A stretch of DNA of 64,000 nt from Fomitopsis serialis (taxonomy: Eukaryota; Basidiomycota; Agaricomycetes; Polyporales; Fomitopsidaceae): NCBI RefSeq assembly GCF_022376445.1, contig NW_025955146.1, forward strand, positions 1 to 64,000, in the 5' to 3' direction. Shown in pieces: positions 1 through 12,200 of this stretch. The translations under genes were made by a program, and so were the position numbers. The notes below the pieces were generated by a model that was given only the letters and a program-made list of their open reading frames with translations, made no database searches and was not told where the DNA came from. Position 1 is the first letter of the stretch; each line of letters starts with the position of its first letter.

Positions 1-1900
1 GGGTAGCGCAAGAAAATGGTTGACGGGGATATTACCGGGTAGTGGATGTAAGTGGTCCATGGTGGCAGGTGGTAGGAATCAGTTTTGCGGGGAGGGGGGA
101 GCGTGCGGGGCACGAATGGTTTTGAGACGAGAGGCCTAAATAATTGGAGTCTGGCCGGAGCATGCCATCGCCTGGCCCACTGAGCGGGTGGCTGAGCGTG
201 GACGCGCTGAGTCAAATCTCGCTAAGACCATTTCGATCGCCATCCCCGATTGCCGGTTTCCGCTCCTCCCATTTCAGGCACGCGCCGCCCCTTCCTTCAG
301 CCACCACCCGCCGCTGCGTCTGCGCGCGCTGGCATGTCGGATAATTCTCACTGTAATGAACCGAACTGTGCTCGGACGCAAGAAATGCGGGCTGTCTTCA
401 GGAGAATGCACGCCCGAGTACTCACCGCAAGGATAAGTCATGCAAACTCGGATCGGAGACCGGACGCCCCCCATTATAGAATGGACTGACGTGACCAACC
501 CCGCATGCTCTCGCGACCGGCGACCCAGCGAAAGGCCCTCGAACGCCAGAGAGCAGGAGACCACCGCCCATCACTCATGCTTGCGTGCTGCAGGATCTCG
601 GTAAGTCTTCGCACGTGTGTCCTATGCTATTTGTAGAGTGGTCTCACCGTAAGCACATAGTGTACCAGAGTACGGTCTCCGCGGAACCGGGTTATGTCAC
701 CACACATGACGCTGTGCGATGACGGTTGGACCGTTGGTTTGTGTTAACGAAGTGCAGAAGAGTACAAATGCCAACCGCGCGCAAGCCTGAGAAATGCGAA
801 AGCGCTAGGGCTTAGAATATTCAAATACGAGGGGATGCTTCCACGAAGTCACGGGGATCGGCCTTCAAAACATCATTAGGTATGTGTGCAGGGTGTTCGG
901 CCGTCAACTGGTCTGCTCCATACCATGACACGGGGGGCAGTGGTCAAGTCTTTCGCACGACGCACCGTGACATAGCGATGCCTGACCTCGATACCCGCCT
1001 CGGACTGCATCTGCCGAAGAGATCAAGATCACGGTGATGGGCTTTAGAGTGCACGGTGCTGGTATAGAGACGAGCTCAAGTCCACTACACTGCAAAGATA
1101 ACATGATTTCCCCAGGCAGAAAAGGCTTCAAAAGTGAAAAGAAAAACTCCACGGTTTTCCCACGACATATAGACGTATCTCGCCGGAAAGACGTCGAAAG
1201 ACGCCTTTCCCGGCGGACAACAGTCCTTCAAGCCTTTTCTACGCCGATAATGGTGCCCTACGGTCCACTTTCCCTGCCCACGTAGGCATTGTGAAAGAGC
1301 TTTCACTTCGCCACAACCTTCGCATGTGGAGCAAACGATGGTTTCTTTGTAGTGCTATGTCCGGTACGAGGACGGTCCCATTGACACTCGCGTGCGCAAG
1401 TCACTTGATTTGCGACATGGACAGGTGACTAATCCCGACCGGCGTCCACGCACATCGCAATCGCAAGTGGTTCTGCTTCGATCCACTGTCGAACATATCC
1501 AGAGACACTTCTGACCATGCAGTATGCTCTAGTTCGCCGCGAGGCTGATAGGAAGAGACCGCCTCTCGTGTTCGCTGATCAATTTCAGGGAGCCTACAGT
1601 TCACACGTCAATTGCGCTTCCATCTTCGTCTTGTGTTAGCTCTCACGTCGTTCAGCCTTCTAAAATCCCTACGGTTCGTCAGTGCACATTCGGCCGTCTT
1701 ATGGATGCATGAAATCAACCAGACGCGTTATTAATCGACAGGAACCAACAGATATTGATATCTGCGCAAGACTTCAGGCTGTCCAAACCCTTTTTTCTGA
1801 CCATCTATCCAGATCTCTCGACGCACGACGTCTGTACCAGGCAGAAGCTGCAACAGTGCCCAATGACACACTACGTTGCTTTGTTCGATGACGGCTGGGT
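1..1900. other. No recognisable gene
   Basis: No open frame here shows a known motif, a plausible exon series or a match to a repeated copy elsewhere in the window. A short phrase near 1635 (TTAGCTCTCACGTC) recurs near 4969, so the edge of a repeated block may begin here. The DUF6533-linked duplication starts at about 1905. Confidence 0.5.
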
Positions 1901-2201
1901 GCCTGGCTACGATCGAACTCTGTTCGCGGTTCTATGTACTACTGCGGTCTTAAGCAGTGATTCCATGGGACAGATAGTCCCGAGTAGGGAACGCGGCCCG
2001 TGGGTACGCACAGCTCGTTGGCGCATTCGTTGTTTTACCAGCCGTCTCTCACTTCTGCAGCTCAGGATAAACTTAATTCCAAAGTGGTCTGCAATCTCAC
2101 CGCTCACACCGATCTTCAAGGCAAGATGCTGATTCGAGTTCGTTATGCAACAAATTCTGTCAACCATCATCGCCAGCTGCTTGAAGACCCACGCCAGACA
2201 G

Positions 2202-2207
2202 TATATA
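2202..2207 (+). promoter_or_regulatory. TATA box of DUF6533 gene A
   Basis: TATATA lies 56 bases upstream of the ATG at 2258. The same box at the same distance precedes paralogue C (16594-16599), within a conserved stretch beginning CAGTATATAGG. Paralogue B has a TATAT at about 6192, 52 bases before its ATG. Confidence 0.6.
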
Positions 2208-2257
2208 GGTCCGCTGCAGTGAAACTGGCATGTCCTTGCTAAGCATCACACTGCACG

Positions 2258-3952
2258 ATGTCAAGTCTCACATCCACAGAAGCTATAGCTCTTGCGAGCG
2301 GCGTGTGAGTGAAGTTGTTTCTATCTGTTGTACATGCCTGACCTCACTCACTTCAGTTTCATCCAAAATTGTGTTTCTGCAGCAACCGTCGGTTCGTGCA
2401 TCAGCGTCTGCTTGAGTTCATCATGACATGACCATGATACGTGGCTCTAGTGTTCCTTGCTTATGATTATGTTCTTACCCTCGGAAGCGAAGTGAATCTC
2501 TTCTGGTGCCAGCGAGGTGCTTCGGTAGGCAAAGCTGTGTTCTTCCTTCTGCGGACCTCTGTTCTTGGATATGTGATCACGGCCGCCTTTAGTTCATACG
2601 CGTCCATTATGACGGTGAGTGCCCCTTTCATGAGCATGAGCAACACTGCCCAAACACTGACCATTATCAACACAAGCTTGGGGGGTGGGTGATACACAAT
2701 TGTGTCGGTGCAAACGACTCTTCTTACCATGGAGCATCCAGTTGTGCAGCTGCAAACAATGCTAGCAACGCATCCTGGTTCATTGGAACTCTCGTCATCA
2801 TGGGTAAGAGTGCTCTCACTAGAAAGTGTCAGACATGCACTGAATCCCGGGTCATCATCTGGCCGCTTCAGCCGTCACTGCCATGCGTGTATATGTAGTC
2901 AGCGGAGGCAAATGGGCGTGGATCAGTGTCACCTTGATACTAAACTTAACCAACCTTGGTTGGATTGGTGTACGTTTCGACCCTTATTTTGGACTAAGAA
3001 TTGACTCTCACCTCATACATTCTCAAGTACACCACTTATGCAACCTCGTACCAGCTCGTCATATCTGGAGACTCATGGGTTTGTAGCATATCCGAGACCA
3101 CGCCCGCGACATTAAATACAATGTAGGTCACACTCCCAGGTCGTGGATTTGCCACTGACCGTCGGACTCGATAGAGGTACTACCTGGTCTAGCCACGGGC
3201 TTACTCGTCTTCCATGCCTCATTATGTTGTCTCTAAGGGACTTTGGTTGCGCTGATATGCACCATGTTGGCCGATCTAGTCCTCATCATCGTGACGTGGG
3301 TATGCACATTCCACTGTGTCAGAGTCCAACGGAGAATGCGACTATTGCCGCGTTCCATTGCCTGGCTTCTATTCAGAGATGGTCAGTAATATCTACCGCT
3401 ACACATAGGGGGTGGTGAACTGAAGATGCTTTTTCACGTCGATCTCATCCAGGAAATATGTATTTCCTGTGCGTATCTATTAAACTTATGGCTCTAGCGT
3501 CGATGGTCACTAATGCTGCCTTAGTGCGATGTTTTCCCTAAATCTCGTCCTTTGTGTGGTTGGCGCATGGTCCAACGTGCGTCAAAACACACACGTCCAG
3601 TGGACTTTGAGGCTAATAACATGTCCTGCCTAGAATTTGAACTGGCTTAGCAGCCTGAACTTCCCGTGAGTCCTATGCTGATAATCATCACGACCACGGG
3701 TGCTTATGTTATAGCGCGACTGGCAGCCTAAAACTGGTCCTGGTGACTCGGCTTCTGATCAACTTACGGCATGCGTCCTTGGCTGGCGGCAACATCATTA
3801 TAGGATCCCAAAGCACGTCTGCTGAGATCTGGGATCGGTCTGATCCTGCCGTCGAATCCTCGACTCTTAGGTTCCGTGATGGTAGCACTCTCAGAGACGA
3901 GGAAGAAACACGTGCGTTCATCGTCACTAATTTGAGGTTGAAGATGGGCTAA
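2258..3952 (+). CDS. DUF6533 seven-helix membrane protein, copy A
   Basis: A basidiomycete DUF6533 protein, a receptor-like polytopic membrane family of unknown function. The first exons (2258-2304, 2357-2391, 2451-2614) encode MSSLTSTEAIALASG, then the family signature AYDYVLTLGSEVNLFW and FFLLRTSVLGY. An 8-base exon (2677-2684, CTTGGGGG) and a 2-base exon (3175-3176, AG) are needed to keep the frame; equivalents exist in the other copies. Later exons give AVTAMRVYVVSGG, YATSYQLVISGDSW and a helix around LADLVLIIVTW, and the tail contains RLLINLRH and GSQSTSAE. With that splicing I see no internal stop, so the gene may be functional. The promoter has a TATA box. Exon borders in the last third are less certain. 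Confidence 0.78.
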
Positions 3953-4299
3953 ACTGCGGGCATTAGGTGACAATCAAACGGAGACAGGAGGCAACGACAC
4001 CGAGAATGACAACCCCCAATCAGAGGCAGCATAGTTGTTACGATCTAAGGATTGAATGACAAGGGGTATCTGGGCTATATATGGAATGAAAAATACACTC
4101 GCCCTCAGCGTAGTGCCTTGGATAGACGAGGTGATTCGTCAATCAATCAATGCATTTGGAAGTCGTCGAATTATGACCGTAATATACATTGCGAAGATGC
4201 TGTGTACAACTTAGCGTGTAGAAGAACAAGAACGAAAGCGTCGTGGAGGGTATAATGATACACAGCAGCACGGACAGTCCAGGTTCGGGGCGTGCGATG

Positions 4300-4740
4300 G
4301 GTGGGATACCACGAGTGGCTCGTTGTCGGCGACATATGTACGAGGGACAACATGCGTGCCCTTGAAGGAGAAACAACGGACCCATGAGTCGCACTGCAAG
4401 TCACCGGTACTATAATACCCGAAGACACTTGGAAGACACACTAGCAGAAGATACTTCAGTACTTATTCTTAACTTGAAGAGGAGCGCGTTCTGCATATGT
4501 GCTATGACACATCGTCGCTGAGCTTCCTGCACATACACAGACTCGGAGTCGAAAGCGATGTGGTTTACAGTGAGTACTACCACTGCCAGTGCGACGGCTG
4601 CCAGTGCCAGTGTGGCGCGAAAGAACCCGGGCGTTGCCGGAGACCTGAGAAGAGATGAGCGCTGGACTCGGAGGAGGATGCGCTTCAATGTTCGTTTGCA
4701 TACATTGCGCAATTGGCTGGCACGCCATGTCAGAAGCACA
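4300..4740 (-). pseudogene. MYND-finger gene fragment
   Basis: Read on the - strand, this stretch matches the middle of the intact MYND gene at 18879-19841: a piece around QNALLFKLR (intact gene: QNALLVELR) and one around THVVPRTYVADNEPLV (intact gene: VVPRTYVTDNDPLV). The zinc-finger exons are not recognisable, and the last exon is missing because the copy joins directly to the DUF6533 3' flank. It is a relic of the segmental duplication rather than a working gene. Confidence 0.65.
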
Positions 4741-6190
4741 GGCTAACTAGTGATTACAACCAAAGTCAAGGGGCGTCGCATTGACAGCGGTCCTAACCCT
4801 CAGACCTTCTCCCGTACGCGTTCTCCCACCCGAACTGTTCTCAAGACACCCCTAGTCACGATCCAGGTCGCCCTATTGCTGTAAACGACGCTCACCGCGT
4901 TCGCCGGTATATCACTTCTCATGGAGTGTGCGGGGTGTGTATCAACTGTTGTCCATGTCATCTTGAGTTAGCTCTCACGTCATTCTGTCTCATCCAACTA
5001 CCTACCGTACATCAATGGAGGTAAGTCGGATCATCGATTAAATGGCGGATGTGTGTTCATCTGACTATCTTCCCTCCCACAGTTTTCACTCTTGGATTGG
5101 TAGGCGTTCAACATCAATTATGGCTGCGATGGCCCGTTCAAACCCCTAACTCTCGACGTATGCACTTGACGGCCCCGGCACCAGATTACAGAAGTTGCCG
5201 CAGAGCCCTCTCCTATGATCGTTGGTCGTCAGCTGCGACCCAACTCTGCTCCTGCTCGCTGTGTCATAGGCTAGGGTCCCCCTGCGGTCCAATTGCTGAC
5301 AAGATCCGTTGCGAATGACTCTTGTAAGCTACGGCGTCTGCGAGTCAGTTATCATCGTTCATGCGGTTTACATGCGTATCGCTTACAGTTCGAATTCGCT
5401 CATACCGTTCCGCTTCATCACATCTTCCCTGTGAGTTATCACTGGAGGTATGTCGGTCTATCAAAGAAATCAGCAGATTCGGACGTATGTCATCGACCAA
5501 CGTACTAGCTCATGCCACCATCCGCAGTCTGGATGTGGTCGATGCTGTTCATTGCGGAAGACTTATTGTTGCGACTTCATGCCAGTGTGCGTCCGTCTAC
5601 ATGTCTTGATAGTTCGCAGAAGCTACAGCAAATCACTACAAATGTCTCATGCCGTACGTTGTTTGACCTACCATGCTTGTTCGTTCGTTCAACATTCAAC
5701 ACAGTCGACAGGACAGTGCAGGCGAACAAGCACGGCCTTCCAAACCGAACGAGGATGACTATGACGGTGGTCGTGGGCGCCCCGACTTGAAGGTGCCGAT
5801 TACTTTGAGAGCAGCCCTCAAGCTCAAGTCTCAAGAAGTACTAGATAGCGGCCGAGCGTTTGTGACAGATTGATATGATCTCAAACGCAACACTAATTAT
5901 TCCGTCCGTTCAGGACTTCTAATCTGTTGGATCCGTATCCATATGCTTCGGTTTCAGGTCCATGGTGCCAATAGAGGCAGGGGATTCGTGCACTGCGGAA
6001 GGCGCAGATAAAGATTTGGAGCCTTGGAATCCCCCTTTACGCGGCTTCGAGCGCTATGGACCCATCGAGAGTCTTTCAATTCTGATCAGTTCAATTTCGA
6101 GGGCCGTCAAAGAGACGGGTACATCCGCAAACCTTGTCGACAATCTATCAGTGGTGTCCGAAAGCACGTTAGGCGCGCTGCATAGCATGC
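4741..6190. other. Region without a firmly recognised gene
   Basis: The only coding-like piece is a possible 3' exon ending near 5873 (listed separately). An open frame at 5962-6291 overlaps the promoter and first exon of DUF6533 gene B and has no known motif, so I do not treat it as a gene. Confidence 0.4.
5673..5873 (+). CDS. Possible 3'-terminal exon of an unrecognised gene
   Basis: A frame of up to 66 codons ending in TGA at 5871-5873, hydrophilic, with an acidic/glycine patch (EDDYDGGRGR) and a lysine- and leucine-rich end. It has the composition of a C-terminal cytoplasmic tail exon, and its position just upstream of DUF6533 gene B would suit the remnant of a similar gene. I cannot identify a family, and no convincing upstream exons were found. 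Confidence 0.2.
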   Translation: MLVRSFNIQHSRQDSAGEQARPSKPNEDDYDGGRGRPDLKVPITLRAALKLKSQEVLDSGRAFVTD

Positions 6191-6243
6191 TTATATGGGT
6201 CGACGTCTCAGAATCTGCACGTCGCACCGCGCTCTGGGACACA

Positions 6244-9200
6244 ATGTCAAGCGTTCCAGCGGAAGTAATACCTGCATTGAGAAGCGTGTAAGACGGCCTC
6301 TCTTTGTATGTCGCTCACAATACATTAAGACTAATCACGCAGATTTGTGGAAACCTGCCTTTATGGAGCAATCATCGGTTAGTTTTCGAGAACTGCGTAT
6401 GCGCCGTCTTTGAGTACTGATTGTAATGCTGTGTTATAGCATTCCTGACCTACGACTACGTTCTGACGCTTGGCGATGAAATCGAGTTCTTCTGGCGCAA
6501 AGGATCAGTGGCCGCCAGGGTTGTTTTCTTCTTGCTGCGATTATCTGTCCTTGGGATCATCGTAACAACTTTCCTTGAAAACTACGTCCCAAATCTCGGG
6601 AACTCTGTGAGTAAATCTTCACTCTGGTAGCATCGCCAAAATGCCGACTTTACCTGATGCGGGAAAGGTCACGACGTGAGATCAGCTTTGCGTATTCAAT
6701 AGGATATCAGTCCTTACATTTGGATGTTCTAGGTGCTCTGCTGTAGTCAACTCAAGTAACGCACTCTGCGCTACTGCGATGGTGCTCATATCCGGTCAGG
6801 TGTTGTGAGGTTCAGATCCTCAGATATCCACTGTAACGTCGCCTCACTCGTCGTGCCCGATATGCGCTGTACCCAGTCTCTATTGAAGGAGATCTGTCTA
6901 CAGTAATGCATACATAGGCGGTGACGAGTAAAAGGCTAAGGCGTAGTAGATGTGCTGGCACGCCATACGAGACTGTGATCAAACATAACCAAACATGTGT
7001 GATAAGATATGCCGTAACGGGAATATCCGTTACACTCTCCCCCACTGGACACGACCACGGGTCCCAGCGATAACCAGAGAAACAAAAAGGAAAGAGAATA
7101 GGAATGGAATCATACACGCGACAACACATTGATAGTAGCGACCGGCAAAACAAAGGTGGTGCCGTACTGTAGACAACGACTCGCAAGTTCGCATCAGTGA
7201 GCAGCACGGCCGCCACCATTGTCATGCATAACTCGATGGAGTTATGCAAACCGGGACGTGACAAATGGGCTTGTTGCATTGCGCAGTGTTGTGGTGGCCA
7301 GAGCGGAACACAGTGGCAGGAGCGACAGTGGCCAGCACGACAATGGCTGGGATGACGATGTCGATGGTATGACCATGGCGCCAGGACGGACAATGGTGGT
7401 GGCATCAGCAGTGGCGGTAGTAGCAACGGCGGGACGTGATGTCGATAGCGGGTAATGAGGTCGTTGTACAGTGTTGCGGCAGTGGCGACAGCGGAAGACG
7501 GTGGCGACGAAGCGGGCAACAACAGCTGTAGTGCAGCGGGACATATGGCCAGTCTCAGGTCTCCATGCCGAGTCCTCAGCGGATGGGACGTCGGACCTCG
7601 AGTTCAGGCTGGACGTACTCTCTGTGCAAGACGCGGTGATTGCCACAGGAATATACGTGCGGTCGTAATTAGCGGTGCGCACGACGAACACACTGTTCGT
7701 CGATACGCTTACTAGTACGAGTCCTGGCACGAAAGACGGCGGCGACGTGAGTACGTCCAGTGAGGGCGTACTGTCGGTCTTGGAGCCTGCCCGCTCGCTT
7801 GCTGTACTCGACATGACTACGTCGAGTTCGGCCTTGCATCCGCATAGGTCTTTGCCATCAAGGGTGTCAAGTACCCTGAGGTACTTGACCGCACACCGCA
7901 CAGTGCACCTCGGTGCGACGGTCGCCTGTGTCCGGGTCTCGAGTGCGTTGTCCTGTACGACGACGTACTGGTCCTCCGGCTCGTCTTTGCTTTCCGAGCA
8001 CGGTGGCTCGTCTTCTTCATCTACACTGTGCCCTTCCCCCTCTCCTCCTTCTGCACGACCCTCCTCGACTCTCTCTCTGGCTTCCGTACCATCGCCCACA
8101 TCTCCCTTGACCCCGTCCTGGCCCTTCCGTCCTACACACGGTCTCCAGAGTTCGTACGCGATCTGCGACCCGTGGTGCCTGTCGTAGTCGCCGGCGATAT
8201 CGGGGGCCGCGGAGAGGTCGGTATGAAATTGGGTGGAGGTCCCTAGAAACGAGCCGTCAGCGAGAACTGTGAAGTTCTCGCCGGGTTGACGGTCGGGAGG
8301 CCATTCTAGTCGGTTGGGGTCTGTAAGCGCCGGCCGCTGCACTGTCCGTAGTGCAGCAGTTGGGCCGCGATCTCGAGCTCGCGCGTCGCTCGGAGATACG
8401 TGATCATCGGGCTGCGCGCTCGTCGGGGCGCCGGGGTCACGGAGAGAGTGGTGGCTGGAGGAGTCGAGGTGGCGGTTAAGGCTTGCCAACTGAGCCACAG
8501 GGGTTTCAGCTGTGTCGAAGCCGCCGGAGACCTGCACTTCCTCACGGAAGTGCAATCCGTCTTGGGACGCCGATGCTAGCGTGATGCTACGGTCCGACAA
8601 GCGATCAGTGATGGACGGGGAATGGTGATTGTTATCCCCCTGTACGTCGAGCAATGAGCTAGACGTACCCGCTGCACTAGTGGCAGTCGAGGTGGGCTGG
8701 GGCACGATGGTCATGCATCGCTGCAAGTCCATCGTGCATCCTTGCGAATTGTAAAGTACGACCGCGAGATCGTCCTGTAGCACAGACGTGCTATCCCGTG
8801 GGACATCCGGTACGACTTCGCAGTCGTACCTGGGGGCGGAAGTGCCGTCTTCATGGTCACTCGCGATCATTGAAGCAGAGATGAAGAGACGGTAGCCCGA
8901 CGAGTCGCAGGCATTGCTCTCGACGGGCTCCCTGTTCGTCATCACACTCACTGGTGTGGACGCAGGCACGGACATGGCATGTGTCGAAGTGGGTACATCC
9001 CTCATGGATGTACCTTCACTTGTTGACCCGTCGTGCTGATTGGTAGCGTGTGCGTCGGGCAGGATGCACGCCGTACTCATCACTTGACAGTCGGTCGTAT
9101 AGTGATGGGGCACGACGGACATGCAGTGTTGCTTGTCCGCCGTGTTGCCTTGCGAGTTGAACGGTACGACCTCGCGGTCGTCCCGCAGCGCTATCGTGTA

Positions 9201-12200
9201 GTCTTCCTGGCCAGCAACACGTCCGACGAACTTCACGTTCGTCGTCACGCTTGCTAGCGCGGGCACGTCCAATGGAAGTGGCATCGAGATGGATACGTCC
9301 ATCTGGGGCGTATCCGCTACTCGGCGCCCAGTCGTGGAAAGGTGGGGCACGTCGGACGTGCAGTACTGCGCGTCTGCCGTGTCGCATTGCGAGATGAGTG
9401 GTACGACCATGAGGTCGTCCCGTAGCACAGGTGTGCCGCCTCGTGGAGCCGAGAGTACGACCATTAGGTCGTCCCGCGTCGCCTCCGCACGATCCTCGTG
9501 CCCCCCCGTGCGTACAACGAACATTCCGTTTGTTGCTGCAGTTCTGGGAGTGTCCATGGAGGCGCAGGGCACGTCGGACGTGTGGTTCTGCGTGTCCGCA
9601 GTGTAGCCATGCGTACTGCCCGGTACAACCTGTAGGTTGTACCAGGGCCCGTGCATGCGATGTGCGTGGCCAACAGGACGTACGACGATCTTCGCGTTCG
9701 TCGATACGCCTGTTCGTGCGGGCATCGGAGAAGGAGGCAGTGGAGAGTGGGGTACGTCGGACGTGTGGTGCTGCGCGTCCGTCGTACTGTTATGCGTAGA
9801 CAAGGGTACGACCCGCGGGTCGTCCCCTAATGCTGTGGTCCTGGTCTCGTGGCCAGCGGTACGCCCGACGAACTCCGTGTTCGTCGATACGCACGCTGGC
9901 GGGGGTACTGGCGCAGGCAGAGGCGAGTCGGGTACGTCCAGTAAGGGCGTACCTGCGAATTGCGAGCCTTCCTGCTCGCTTTCCCTACTCGCCCTGCACC
10001 CTTCCTCCCTCTCTCCCTTCGTACCTTCCTCGCGTCCTTCTCGTTCCTTCGGGATCTCCTCGCAACCTCCACTATCCGCGTTCCTCGTGGTCCGCTCGAC
10101 CTTGCGGCTCGGCGCTGGGCTTGAACGCGCGGTGTTCAAGTCCTGGGTCGCGCGGCTGGGCTTCGTGTCGCCAGAGCCGCGATAGCGGTCGCCAGAGTCA
10201 AGGCGCGAGCCGAGAGGGGTGGGGTGAGGAGCCAAAGAGGGAGGAAGTGGCGATCTGGTACCGCGAGGTACCAGGTCGTCGGGCGCCGCTAGCTGGGCTG
10301 GCGGCAGTTCAGCCAGCCAGTCGTGAGTGCGCGTCCGCGCTCGCGTTGGGACGGTGCGCTCGTCTGGTTCGCCAGACGGGCGCTCGTGGTGGCTGCCCTG
10401 AGAGTGGAAGGGGTCGAGAACGAGGGGTCGGTGGAGGCTCAGCGCAGCGCAGTGGGCGCTAGCGCTCGGGAAGCTCGCCACAGACTCGTGGCACTCAACG
10501 CCAGTAGCGTTGAGCGCGTCGCGTGTTGCGCCGAGCAGGCTGCTCGTCGTGGCGTGCCCCTCGTATAATATATATCTTGTGTCGCTGTTCATCTCTGAGC
10601 ACGCGACGATTGTATCTACATACGCGGGTTCGTTCCCGCTGTACACAGTGCTATTGAAGTACTGTGTACCTATGCCCTCCCGAGCGCGGAGATGCGTCGA
10701 CTCGACGCACCACTCGCTCAGCTCGGATGCGAGCTCGATGATGGACGTGTCCTCGAGCTCGGCGCCTGCATCATCCTTCGGGGTGATGCCTGGCTTCGTT
10801 GCTTGGGCACGGACACCCTGGGATGATGCCTCCGGGTGGCATTGAGCAGACCCCATGGCGATCTCAGGCTGCTCAGAACGCCGTGCGTACCCGACTCCGC
10901 CTTGAATAATGACGGATCCCGGTACAACCTGTAGGTCGTCCCGAGATGTGGACGTGCTGTCGTCTCCATGATCATTTGTGATCATGGAGGCGGAGATGAA
11001 GAGACGGTGGCCCGACGAGCCGCGGGCGTTGCGCACGACAGGCTCTACATTCGCTGTTACGCACGCTAACGTAGGCATGGCAGATGTCGAGGTAAGTACG
11101 TCCGCTGAGGGCGTACTTTTTCTTCTCCGAGTCGACACTCTGTACTCACCGGTAGCGTGTACAGATGACTGGGACACGTCGAATGAGCAATGCTGCTCGT
11201 CCGTCATGTCGCCTTGCGGAACAGACGGTACGACCGCGAGGTCGTCCCGTATCACAGGCGTATTCCCTGCGTTCATTGAGCCTCTGTGCTCGTTCTTCTT
11301 GCTCGCCCCGTACCCTTCCCCCTCCTCTCTCTTCCTAATCTCCCTGGTTCCTGTTCGCTCCTCGTTCTGTACGTTCTTCTCGATCTTGTTGCTCGGCGCT
11401 GGACTTGCACGCGCGTCGTGCGAGTCCTGGGCCGCGCGGCTTTGTTGCGTGTCGCCGGAACCGTCGATGGTCGAATAGAGGGTGCCAGTGCCGAGAACAG
11501 GGCTTCTCGAGTCAGAAGCGGGGTCGCGAGAGTCAAGGAGAGTGGCCGTAGAAGGAGGAGCCGCCGGTCTGGTACCGTGAGGTGCCAGGTCGTTGAGCGC
11601 CGCTAGCTGAACTAGGGATAGTTCAGCGAGTCGTCCGCGAACGCGAGTTTGCGTGTCCCTTGGGACAGCGCGCGTATCTGCCCCGCCGACCGGGCGTTCG
11701 TGGTTGTCCTGAGGATGAGCAATATCGACCCGTTCGTAGAACCGGTCGATGTCTTGCCGCGGACTTGTCAGCTGAACCGCCCGCGGTTCAGTCGTCTCGA
11801 GAGGTCCGGAGCCTTGTACTTCCGGCAGGGAGTGCACATCTTCCTGGAGAGCGGTCGCACGCGACTGGTCGTCGCCAGAGGGAGTATCGACTGCGAGATG
11901 GCGGTCGGTACTGACCGGTCGATCCTTCAGCTGAACCCGGTAATGTTCAGCTGTCCTAAGGCAGTCCGTGTTTGGCACTTCCATTGGGAAGTGCCACCAC
12001 ATTTGAGGTGTGGTTGCGCGCAGGCGGTGGCTGCCAGAGTGAAGATCGAGGTGGCGGTTAGCATCAAGAGGAGGACTTCCAGCGCTAACGCTGGGAGTGC
12101 TCGCTCTCGGCGCGGGCTCGGGATGCTCGACGCGCTGAGCGTCGAGCGCGATGCGGCCAGTGTCGGGCGCGTCGTCCGGCTCGAGTAATATATTTTTTGA

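Larger units (their letters stand above)
1905..4740 (+). repeat. Segmental duplication, left copy (partner 16285-19440)
   Basis: The promoter, all exons of a DUF6533 gene, its 3' flank and part of a convergent MYND-finger gene are present here and again at about 16285-19440 in the same order and orientation. Similarity is clear but imperfect, so the copies have diverged for some time. After position 4300 this copy jumps from the DUF6533 3' flank straight into the MYND gene and lacks about 420 bp that the right copy has at 18740-19160. Boundaries were estimated by eye. Confidence 0.8.

Noticed and set aside
5962..6291. A 109-codon frame as a separate gene
   Set aside because: It runs through the TATA-like sequence and first exon of DUF6533 gene B, whose own ATG at 6244 in the same frame matches the paralogues.
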